The notes under the pieces: generated by a model | The model's input: the letters and a program-made list of their open reading frames with translations, nothing else | What the model was told of the DNA's origin: nothing | The model's database searches: none | Position numbers and translations under genes: made by a program | In this document: positions 50,716-56,568 of the stretch, one piece after another | How the letters are laid out: each line of letters begins with the position of its first letter | Position numbering within the stretch: the stretch's first letter is position 1 | Source of the DNA: a virus | Reading direction: 5' to 3' (one strand) | IMG/VR virus record: IMGVR_UViG_3300027759_000056 | Span: 1 to 64,000 of that record | Length of the DNA stretch: 64,000 bases

Positions 50716-51972
50716 ATGAGAAAAGTTTCTAAACAAAACATTAAAGAAGCTGTTGGTGTTCCAGCAAACATTGAAGTTGCATCACAGAATTTATATAATG
50801 ACATTGCAAAAAAATTAAAGAATAAAGAAATTGGTCCTGAGGATGTTGTTAAATTCAAATTTATTAACAAAGATGGTAGATATTCATTTGGAGATTTTAA
50901 TCCAAATTTTATAACCGCTGAGTTCGGTTTAGGTACTTATTCTGGTGATGCCATAGATAATAGTACCGGAAATAAAATAACGGGTGGGTTGGTTCACAGT
51001 ATGGGATTTTCAAAACAATCAAAATTAAATGATGTATTTGATTTGGTTAGTGTGGATGATGATGGTGGTATTGAATTAAATATTGATTATGCTCAACCTA
51101 ATGATGATGAAGAGTGGTCAGGGAATAAAATTTTGGACACAATGGAAAAAAACAAGTCCAATAGTATATCATCATTGGGGCATGAATTAAAACATGCTTA
51201 CGACAACTACAAAAAGCCGGTAGAAAAATTGGTTGATAGAAGCAATTATGCTGGATTTCAAAGGTCAAGGTCAGGAGTACGACCAATGGACCAATTTATG
51301 TTCAATATGTATTTTATAAATCAAATTGAAAATTTGGTTAGACCAACTGAATCATATGTTGAAATGGTTTCTGATGGTGTTGTAACAAAAGAACAATTCT
51401 TAAAGTTTTTGTTAAATTCAAAAACATATAAAACTTTGGTGCAAATACGTGACAGTTCATTTGATAATTTGGTTGAAGACTTAAAAGGTTACGAAACTGA
51501 AATTGATGATTACTTAAATAACACAGTTGATGATTATGATTCATCTTCATTAGACATTGATGATAAGGTAAAATACTTTCTAAAAGTATTTGCATTCGTA
51601 ACAGCACAAAAGGTTCACGAAGTAAGAAAACAAATGGTTTCTCCAAATATTTTTCAAATGTTATTTAGTAGTAGTTTATTTGGTGGTAATGATGAGGCTG
51701 ATAAATTTTTAGAAAGTACTTTAGGTGATTTAACCAAAATGATGGACAATCCAAATAAGTTTTACTACACTTCAATTGAAAACATGAAAAAAATTGCAAT
51801 TAAAATGATGAAAAAATTGTCAAAACTATACTCTTTAATTAACAAAGACAAAACAATCACTGTTGAAACAAGAGACCCTATGAGTTTTGAGATGGACCAA
51901 TTGATGAGAAAAACTCAAAAACCAAGAAAGATTGATACCAAGTTGGATGAAAGATTTACCAAAAAAAAATAA
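50716..51972 (+). CDS. Putative zinc metallopeptidase (418 aa)
   Basis: MRKVSKQNIKEAVGVPANIEV is amphipathic. LGHELKHAYDNYKKP is an HExxH motif near residue 156, with RPTESYVEMV downstream as a possible third ligand. The C-terminal half is helical and basic. It abuts the HAD gene stop. Such HELxH proteins occur in several large phages. Target unknown. Confidence 0.7.
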   Translation: MRKVSKQNIKEAVGVPANIEVASQNLYNDIAKKLKNKEIGPEDVVKFKFINKDGRYSFGDFNPNFITAEFGLGTYSGDAIDNSTGNKITGGLVHSMGFSKQSKLNDVFDLVSVDDDGGIELNIDYAQPNDDEEWSGNKILDTMEKNKSNSISSLGHELKHAYDNYKKPVEKLVDRSNYAGFQRSRSGVRPMDQFMFNMYFINQIENLVRPTESYVEMVSDGVVTKEQFLKFLLNSKTYKTLVQIRDSSFDNLVEDLKGYETEIDDYLNNTVDDYDSSSLDIDDKVKYFLKVFAFVTAQKVHEVRKQMVSPNIFQMLFSSSLFGGNDEADKFLESTLGDLTKMMDNPNKFYYTSIENMKKIAIKMMKKLSKLYSLINKDKTITVETRDPMSFEMDQLMRKTQKPRKIDTKLDERFTKKK

Positions 51973-51973
51973 T

Positions 51974-52210
51974 ATGATTACAATGGAAGACTTAAAAGAT
52001 TTTGACTTCACAAATGATAGTAAGGTTGAATTTATGACCAAACCAGGTTTTGTAGAAAAACGTATTCAACAAATGATTCAAATTGGTGCGAATGAAGAGT
52101 ATGAAAAATACAGTGAAGGAATGAGTGATGATGACATTGCAAAATGGAAAGAAGGGTTTGTAGTCGGAGCAAACTGGTTATTAAAAAATAAAAACGAAAA
52201 AAATATTTGA
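51974..52210 (+). CDS. Hypothetical protein (78 aa)
   Basis: Start MITMEDLKDFDFTNDSKVEF, just after the previous stop. A helical acidic protein with a C-terminal MSDDDIAKWKEGFVVGANWLLKN. Its stop overlaps the -33 part of the tRNA-array promoter. Confidence 0.65.
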   Translation: MITMEDLKDFDFTNDSKVEFMTKPGFVEKRIQQMIQIGANEEYEKYSEGMSDDDIAKWKEGFVVGANWLLKNKNEKNI

Positions 52211-52236
52211 CATATCAATAAACTTTTGTATCTTTG
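52207..52236 (+). promoter_or_regulatory. Promoter of tRNA array 1
   Basis: TTGACA (52,207-52,212) and TATCTTTG (52,229-52,236), 22 nt apart start to start. The same spacing occurs at 59,420/59,442. Unlike the leaderless genes, the next ATG is 24 nt after the -7 element. Confidence 0.7.
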
Positions 52237-52259
52237 TACCATATTTAATACTAAACACA

Positions 52260-52355
52260 ATGAAACTCGTAAATAAACAAATCGTGAAACATGTCATTCA
52301 ATTCTGTTCGAATTGGTATCTTCGCGTATTCGTAAGTTCGGGTGTTTTAAGTTAA
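52260..52355 (+). CDS. Leader peptide of tRNA array 1 (31 aa)
   Basis: Begins MKLVNKQIVKHVIQFC and contains adjacent N, W, Y, L, R codons before its last third. The final codons (AGT TCG GGT) form the 5' arm of a predicted antiterminator. Completing translation would cover this arm and let the terminator form. Stalling further upstream would expose it. Confidence 0.6.
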   Translation: MKLVNKQIVKHVIQFCSNWYLRVFVSSGVLS

Positions 52356-52407
52356 CACATAGTAGCCTTAAAAAGGAAACCCGAACTCACAAGGTTCGGG
52401 TTTTTTT
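52335..52407 (+). promoter_or_regulatory. Transcription attenuator of tRNA array 1
   Basis: AGTTCGGGT (52,335-52,343) can pair with ACCCGAACT (52,379-52,387), 9 bp. The second arm can instead pair with GTTCGGGT (52,394-52,401), giving an 8-bp terminator followed by seven T. The folds are mutually exclusive. Small hairpins lie between arms 1 and 2. Confidence 0.7.
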
Positions 52408-52415
52408 GTTTTTAA

Positions 52416-52426
52416 GTTCTTTGACA
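52416..52426 (+). promoter_or_regulatory. boxA-like antitermination motif, array 1
   Basis: GTTCTTTGACA resembles boxA (GCTCTTTAACA) of rRNA leaders. It lies between the attenuator and the first tRNA. The motif and following TTGGTAA recur before array 2. Confidence 0.55.
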
Positions 52427-52443
52427 TGTTGGTAATCAAAAAT

Positions 52444-52516
52444 GGGACGGTAGCAAAGATGGTCAATGCGCTGGACTGAAAATCCAGTCATGGTGGTTCG
52501 AGTCCACCCCGTCCCA
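52444..52516 (+). tRNA. tRNA-Phe(GAA)
   Basis: GGGACGG/CCGTCCC, loop CTGAAAA, regular T-arm, A73. First gene of array 1. Confidence 0.95.
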
Positions 52517-52524
52517 CAATACAT

Positions 52525-52598
52525 TGGTGATTAGCTCAGTTGGTTAGAGCACTACGCTGATACCGTAGGGGTCACAGGTTCAAATCCTGTATCACCAA
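52525..52598 (+). tRNA. tRNA-Ile(GAU)
   Basis: TGGTGAT/ATCACCA, loop CTGATAC, A73 followed by encoded CCA (52,599-52,601). Confidence 0.95.
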
Positions 52599-52606
52599 CC
52601 ATAAAT

Positions 52607-52677
52607 TACCCTTTCGTCTAACGGCAGGACGAGTGGTTTTGGTCCACTTAGTGGAGGTTCGAATCCTTCAGGGGTAA
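52607..52677 (+). tRNA. tRNA-Gln(UUG)
   Basis: TACCCTT/AGGGGTA, loop TTTTGGT, A73. CCA not encoded. Confidence 0.93.
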
Positions 52678-52683
52678 CAATAT

Positions 52684-52757
52684 GACTTCGTAGCTCAATT
52701 GGCTAGAGCACCGTGCTTTTAACACGGGGGTTTCGGGTTCAAGTCCCGATGGGGTCA
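52684..52757 (+). tRNA. tRNA-Lys(UUU)
   Basis: GACTTCG/TGGGGTC with wobble pairs, loop CTTTTAA, A73. Confidence 0.95.
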
Positions 52758-52763
52758 CAATAT

Positions 52764-52836
52764 CTTTCCTTAGCTCAGTTGGAAGAGCACTTGGCTTACA
52801 TCCAAGATGTCGTTGGTTCAAATCCAACAGGAAAGA
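52764..52836 (+). tRNA. tRNA-Val(UAC)
   Basis: CTTTCCT/AGGAAAG, loop CTTACAT, A73. Confidence 0.95.
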
Positions 52837-52843
52837 CAAAAAT

Positions 52844-52925
52844 GCCAGTATCGCATAGCGGCAATTGCGGCGGATTGTAAACCCGCTCTCATTTGAGTTC
52901 GTAGGTTCGAGTCCTACTGCTGGCA
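52844..52925 (+). tRNA. tRNA-Tyr(GUA)
   Basis: GCCAGTA/TGCTGGC, loop TTGTAAA, long variable arm TCTCATTTGAG as expected for bacterial Tyr, A73. Confidence 0.93.
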
Positions 52926-52930
52926 CAAAA

Positions 52931-52980
52931 CTTATAATCCTCCAAAACTCACTTTTTTTACTAGTTTTGGAGAGTTATAG
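52931..52980. other. Stable hairpin between tRNA-Tyr and tRNA-Cys
   Basis: CTCCAAAACT pairs with AGTTTTGGAG (10 bp), extended by TATAA/TTATA after a 2x2 internal loop; the loop is T-rich. It could be a processing signal. It lacks a T-run after the stem. Confidence 0.5.
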
Positions 52981-52987
52981 AATATAA

Positions 52988-53061
52988 GTCCATATGCCTG
53001 AGAGGTTCAAAGGGACAGTCTGCAAAACTGTTATTCGTTGGTTCGATTCCAACTATGGACT
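52988..53061 (+). tRNA. tRNA-Cys(GCA)
   Basis: GTCCATA/TATGGAC, loop CTGCAAA, U73 as expected for Cys. Confidence 0.93.
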
Positions 53062-53063
53062 CT

Positions 53064-53135
53064 GTGACTGTAGTTCAGTGGTAGAGCATCGGCTTGTGGT
53101 GCCGAGTGTCGTGGGTTCGAATCCCATCAGTCACC
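53064..53135 (+). tRNA. tRNA-His(GUG)
   Basis: GTGACTG/CAGTCAC, loop TTGTGGT, C73. The -1 base is T, not the usual G. Confidence 0.93.
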
Positions 53136-53143
53136 CCAAATAC

Positions 53144-53226
53144 GGAAGTGGTCCGAATGGACGAGGACACCGCCTTGAAAGCGGCTGGCTGTAAAAGGCT
53201 TGGGGGTTCGATTCCCTTCTCTTCCG
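53144..53226 (+). tRNA. tRNA-Ser(UGA), second copy
   Basis: GGAAGTG/CTCTTCC with one mismatch, loop CTTGAAA, long variable arm, G73. Confidence 0.9.
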
Positions 53227-53234
53227 CAAAAAAT

Positions 53235-53309
53235 GGTTCCTTAGTTTAATTGGATAAAACATCTCGCTACGGACGAGAAGATGTGGGGGTTCGAATCCCT
53301 CAGGAATCA
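53235..53309 (+). tRNA. tRNA-Arg(ACG)
   Basis: GGTTCCT/AGGAATC, loop CTACGGA; A34 is normally converted to inosine. A73. Confidence 0.93.
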
Positions 53310-53316
53310 CAACTAC

Positions 53317-53387
53317 GTAAGTGTGGTGTAATGGTAGCATAAAGGTCTCCAAAACTTTTGGCGAGGGTTCGAGTCCTTCCACTTGCG
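53317..53387 (+). tRNA. tRNA-Trp(CCA)
   Basis: GTAAGTG/CACTTGC, loop CTCCAAA, G73. Confidence 0.93.
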
Positions 53388-53393
53388 CAAAAT

Positions 53394-53475
53394 ACCAAAG
53401 TGGCGTAACGGTAGCCGCATTAGTCTTAGAAACTAATGTCCTAAGGGCGTGTGGGTTCGACTCCCACCTTTGGTA
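53394..53475 (+). tRNA. tRNA-Leu(UAG)
   Basis: ACCAAAG/CTTTGGT, loop CTTAGAA, long variable arm, A73. Confidence 0.93.
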
Positions 53476-53486
53476 CAAAAATAAAT

Positions 53487-53568
53487 TGGCAGGTAGCCTA
53501 GAGGTCAGGCAGCAGACTGTTAATCTGCGACGGAAACGTCTACGTGGGTTCGATTCCCACCCTGTCAG
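53487..53568 (+). tRNA. tRNA-Asn(GUU) with long variable arm
   Basis: TGGCAGG/CCTGTCA, loop CTGTTAA, G73. The variable region is 15 nt and forms GACG-GAAA-CGTC. A long arm is expected for Leu, Ser and Tyr but not for Asn. The D-arm is class I type (GCCT/AGGC). Confidence 0.88.
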
Positions 53569-53613
53569 CAAAATATTTTTTGTAAAGTCAAATATCTGTT
53601 GTATATTTGTTGT

Positions 53614-54090
53614 ATGGAAAAGGGGTTTATATCATCTTCAAAAGCAATCAAAGGATATACTGAATCAAAAATTGCCAAATCTGAAAACAACGATTGTGTT
53701 GTTAGAGCAATTGCATCAGCTGCGGATATGGATTATGATTCCGCCCACCAATTCGTTAAAGAAACATTCAATAGAAAAAATGGTAAAGGTACTTTTGGAC
53801 TTGGTACTGGTATGAATTTGTTGTCAAAGAATGGTAAACAAATTAACGGTAAAAACATTCAAATTATTTCTGAAGAACACAACACCATGTTGTATTATGT
53901 GGTAGTTAAAGGTGTAAAAAAATTAAGAGCAACAACAACCGCATCATTCATCAAAAAACACCCTGTTGGTTCTTATGTGGTTGTTGTTAAAGGTCATGCG
54001 TTTACCATCAAAGATGGTGTTGTTATTGGTAACCCTGATGATGGTAAAAAAATGAAAAAACACATTACAGGGGCTTGGAAAATTGGATAA
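53614..54090 (+). CDS. Papain-like cysteine peptidase-type protein (158 aa)
   Basis: NDCVVRAIASAADMDYDSAHQFVKETF places a likely catalytic Cys at the start of a helix. A C-terminal GSYVVVVKGHAFTIKDGVVIGN supplies His and a later Asn/Asp. This order matches a phage family of predicted cysteine peptidases. TATATTTG ends 4 nt before the chosen ATG. It sits inside the tRNA cluster with its own promoter. Confidence 0.7.
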   Translation: MEKGFISSSKAIKGYTESKIAKSENNDCVVRAIASAADMDYDSAHQFVKETFNRKNGKGTFGLGTGMNLLSKNGKQINGKNIQIISEEHNTMLYYVVVKGVKKLRATTTASFIKKHPVGSYVVVVKGHAFTIKDGVVIGNPDDGKKMKKHITGAWKIG

Positions 54091-54097
54091 TATGTTT

Positions 54098-54105
54098 TAA
54101 CTTTG
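54098..54105 (+). promoter_or_regulatory. TAACTTTG promoter inside the tRNA cluster
   Basis: Fits TAnnTTTG, 13 nt before the next tRNA, the same distance as at 48,233. Confidence 0.55.
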
Positions 54106-54117
54106 TATAACAATAAT

Positions 54118-54191
54118 GGTGTGGTAGCTCAGCAGGTAGAGCAGTAGATTGAAACCCTACGTGCCACGTGGTTCGATTCCCGTTCACACCA
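54118..54191 (+). tRNA. tRNA-Phe(GAA)-like, degenerate
   Basis: GGTGTGG/TCACACC acceptor; anticodon loop TTGAAAC (GAA). Position 31-39 is mismatched (A-C), and the T-stem needs a bulged base (ACG-T-GG with CCCGT). It may be a second tRNA-Phe or a decaying copy. Confidence 0.7.
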
Positions 54192-54197
54192 CAAAAT

Positions 54198-54329
54198 AAT
54201 TAGATGGGCGTAATGAGGGATGGTACCCGAGTCCCCAAGATTGGAGGTCACCAGTAATAGGTGGCCGTTGCGTCGTAAGGTTGTCTAATCCGTCCTGAAC
54301 GGTATTCGGTTCGAGTCCGACTCTAATTA
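54198..54329 (+). ncRNA. Expanded tRNA-like RNA 1 (132 nt)
   Basis: AATTAGA pairs perfectly with TCTAATT, the T-arm CGGTTCGAGTCCG is normal, and CCGT/ACGG forms a long variable arm. Instead of an anticodon loop, GATTGG/CTAATC encloses about 40 nt with a 7-bp hairpin (GGTCACC/GGTGGCC). No U33 or anticodon is evident. Either an intron-bearing tRNA or a tRNA mimic. Confidence 0.55.
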
Positions 54330-54330
54330 T

Positions 54331-54407
54331 GAAAAACTAACCCAGTTTCACAATGAGGGCTGATACCTTCGGAGTGGGGGTGACGGTCAGGAAAGACTGA
54401 CAACCAT
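54331..54407 (+). ncRNA. Structured spacer between tRNA-like RNAs
   Basis: Contains hairpins around CCTTCGG and GTCAG-GAAAGA-CTGAC (54,386-54,401). G-rich segments contrast with the AT-rich genome. It has no frame and no T-arm. Confidence 0.35.
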
Positions 54408-54565
54408 AGTCAGGTGGCGGAATTGGTAGACGATAATGGAGTTATACTATCAAACACAGAGGGTGCGGCGTAGATGGGAACTACTACATTATCTCTTGGA
54501 CGCAAGAGAGCAATATAACCCTAACCATTTGGTATAACGTGTAGGTTCGAATCCTACCCTGACTA
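54408..54565 (+). ncRNA. Expanded tRNA-Leu-like RNA 2 (158 nt)
   Basis: The 5' part (AGTCAGGTGGCGGAATTGG) is a textbook tRNA-Leu start. The 3' part has T-arm GTAGGTTCGAATCCTAC and acceptor CCTGACT, A73. The anticodon stem AATGG/CCATT encloses about 85 nt with GTTATA/TATAAC and TCTCTTG/CAAGAGA hairpins. The insertion is too short for a normal group I intron. No U33 at the stem border. Confidence 0.6.
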
Positions 54566-54660
54566 CAAAAACATAAACTCAAGTACCCACACAGTGGTGA
54601 GACGGGCTAAGTAAGATACAATTCCTCGGAACTGGGAGTAGAGAGCTTGAGAGTGTTTTT
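54566..54660 (+). ncRNA. Structured 3' end of tRNA array 1
   Basis: CTCAAG (54,578-54,583) pairs with CTTGAG (54,646-54,651) around inner hairpins (CCAC/GTGG, TTCC/GGAA), followed by six T. It may combine an RNA element with the array terminator. Confidence 0.4.
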
Positions 54661-54671
54661 TAATTAAAAAT

Positions 54672-55355
54672 ATGAAAAATTTAGTAAAAGCAATTATTTT
54701 GGTCATTGTTATAGGAATTTTAGGTTTCATAACAAGTTGGAAAGTTTGGGGTAACAATAAACCAATTGAAGATACCGTTAAAATTGATACGGTAAAAATT
54801 AAACCACAAGACACAATTGTGGATGTTAAAGGAAAATACGTTCTTTTTATTGGTGATTCACATACATCAAATCCTAATGGATGGCAAACAATCTTATCCA
54901 ACAAAACAAAGATGAGAATGAATAACATTTCTGTTGGTGGAAAAACTACAGGTTGGATGTTAGAAAGGGCAAAAGAATCAATTCACGAGAATTTAGATTA
55001 TTGTTTTATCTATGGTGGTGCCAATGATATGTTTAACAGTAAAATTACTATTGAAAGTGCCATAAAGAACATTCAAAGAATTGTTAATATTTGTAATTCC
55101 AAAGGTGTTAAACCAGTTGTGATTACGGGATTTGACCCCCTTACTTGTATTAACACACCAGAAAATCCAAACTATAAATTTAAGTATTCCAAATTTCAGA
55201 ATGAATTGATTAAAAAAATTGTTGGTGGAAAGGTGATTAATACTCGTGTGATTACAAAATCGGATTGTTGGGATGGACTTTGTCATATGGCACCATCAGG
55301 ACATAAAAAAATTGGAAATTGTGTTATCAAAGAAATGAAGTTTAAGACATATTAA
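54672..55355 (+). CDS. Membrane-anchored SGNH/GDSL hydrolase (227 aa)
   Basis: N-terminal membrane helix (ILVIVIGILGFITSWKVW), then SGNH blocks: FIGDSHTS (nucleophile Ser), ISVGG, YGGAND, and C-terminal GLCHMAPSGH. Such enzymes deacylate or deacetylate lipids and sugars, including surface polysaccharides. It should face the periplasm. No close upstream promoter motif is evident. Confidence 0.8.
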   Translation: MKNLVKAIILVIVIGILGFITSWKVWGNNKPIEDTVKIDTVKIKPQDTIVDVKGKYVLFIGDSHTSNPNGWQTILSNKTKMRMNNISVGGKTTGWMLERAKESIHENLDYCFIYGGANDMFNSKITIESAIKNIQRIVNICNSKGVKPVVITGFDPLTCINTPENPNYKFKYSKFQNELIKKIVGGKVINTRVITKSDCWDGLCHMAPSGHKKIGNCVIKEMKFKTY

Positions 55356-55376
55356 CACATCAGTATATTTATTGAT

Positions 55377-55814
55377 ATGGAAATTACAAAAAGAGACCTT
55401 TTAAATGGTTTATCATCAAAATCAAATCCAGCAACTGAAACTGCAGATGTGGTTGATATGATTGCAACATTACTTCATTCAAGAAATCAGGCTCATGTTT
55501 TTCATTGGCAAACAAAATCACAATCATCATTTGCTGAACATATGGCCTTAGGTACGTATTACGATGAGATTGTTGAATTAATTGATAATATTGTTGAAAG
55601 TTATCAAGGAAAATACGAAATAATTACTGGTTATAAAACAATTAAAACAGTTGATTATAAATCAACAGAACAAGTAATATCTTATTTTAAAGAATTAGAT
55701 GAAAATATTGAAAAAAATAGAACATCGGTTAAAGAATCCTATATTCAAAATCAAATTGATGGAGTTCAAGAATTGATTTACTCAACATTATACAAATTAA
55801 GATTCTTAAAATAA
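55377..55814 (+). CDS. Ferritin/Dps-like protein, DUF5856 type (145 aa)
   Basis: Four-helix pattern with HVFHWQTKSQSSFAEHMALGTYYDEIVELIDNIVESYQG, which resembles Dps-like phage proteins grouped as DUF5856. Dps proteins bind iron or DNA. TATTTAT is 4 nt before ATG, so a virion or late role is possible. MEITKRDLLNGLSSK has no clear [LI]xE tag. Confidence 0.7.
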   Translation: MEITKRDLLNGLSSKSNPATETADVVDMIATLLHSRNQAHVFHWQTKSQSSFAEHMALGTYYDEIVELIDNIVESYQGKYEIITGYKTIKTVDYKSTEQVISYFKELDENIEKNRTSVKESYIQNQIDGVQELIYSTLYKLRFLK

Positions 55815-55849
55815 TTGACGAATCACGGTTTTAAACATATATTTGCCTC

Positions 55850-56461
55850 ATGGCTAAATACACACTTAATACCTATGGATGGTCTTTTGAGGCTATCTGC
55901 AAATCTCTAACTGACGAACAAGTCCAAATTATTAAAGACAAAATGGAAGAAGAAGGTTTTTCGGAACTCCATGAAATCCGTTTTGATTTGGATGAACTAT
56001 TGGACCTTGATTTTTGGGACGGTGAAATATTTCACAAAACCGAAGCGTTTGACAATGGTACAATGCACTTTGAACTTCTTGATGAAGAAGAAAATAAAGT
56101 ATTAGAGTTTGGTATTGGTGAAACCGCCGACTTATACGAAACAATTGAAGATTTTGAAGAAAAGTATGAGTATAGAGGTTATAGTCCGATTCCTGAAGAA
56201 AAAGGACCAACCAATTTGTATTTAAGCATAGATGAAAACAAAGGTGGGATTTTTACATTCAAACTTGAATCTGATACCATACCGACACCATCGGATTTTA
56301 CTTACTCAACAGGTTCAATAGACACAACTGATGGTGATTATGATTTTATTGACAAAATTTTCTTTAAAGGACAACCATTAGAAATTGAAGATTGTTTGGA
56401 TAATTCAGGGAAATCATCCTCATGTATGATTTATACATTGGATGGTGAAACCATAGAATAA
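55850..56461 (+). CDS. Hypothetical acidic protein (203 aa)
   Basis: MAKYTLNTYGWSFEAICKSL...FDLDELLDLDFWDGEIFHKTEAF, strand-rich acidic. TATATTTG ends 4 nt before ATG. I associate the TYGWSFEA...L.D start with phage proteins of unknown role. Confidence 0.65.
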   Translation: MAKYTLNTYGWSFEAICKSLTDEQVQIIKDKMEEEGFSELHEIRFDLDELLDLDFWDGEIFHKTEAFDNGTMHFELLDEEENKVLEFGIGETADLYETIEDFEEKYEYRGYSPIPEEKGPTNLYLSIDENKGGIFTFKLESDTIPTPSDFTYSTGSIDTTDGDYDFIDKIFFKGQPLEIEDCLDNSGKSSSCMIYTLDGETIE

Positions 56462-56465
56462 TTAT

Positions 56466-56539
56466 GGCGAGGTAGCTCAGTCGGTTAGAGCGCAGGATTC
56501 ATAACCCTGAGGTGGGGGGTTCAATTCCCTCCCTCGCTA
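56466..56539 (+). tRNA. tRNA-Met(CAU) or tRNA-Ile2
   Basis: GGCGAGG/CCTCGCT, loop TTCATAA, A73. The anticodon stem CAGGA/CCCTG has one mismatch. It is one of four CAU tRNAs here; elongator Met or lysidine-modified Ile cannot be separated by eye. Confidence 0.9.
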
Positions 56540-56568
56540 CAAATACATAATTGTGAGTATTTATATAT

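Noticed and set aside
52988-53135. tmRNA or selenocysteine tRNA among the array genes
   Set aside because: Each RNA fits an ordinary tRNA; no UCA anticodon with an 8-bp acceptor and no tag-peptide frame were seen.
53321-53815. Plus-strand frame across four tRNA genes
   Set aside because: It reads through tRNA-Trp, Leu and Asn and overlaps the cysteine-peptidase gene in another frame.
54566-54660. Group I intron core
   Set aside because: AAGATACAATTCC resembles the S element, but no matching P, Q and R elements or P7 pairing were found and the surrounding RNA is too short.
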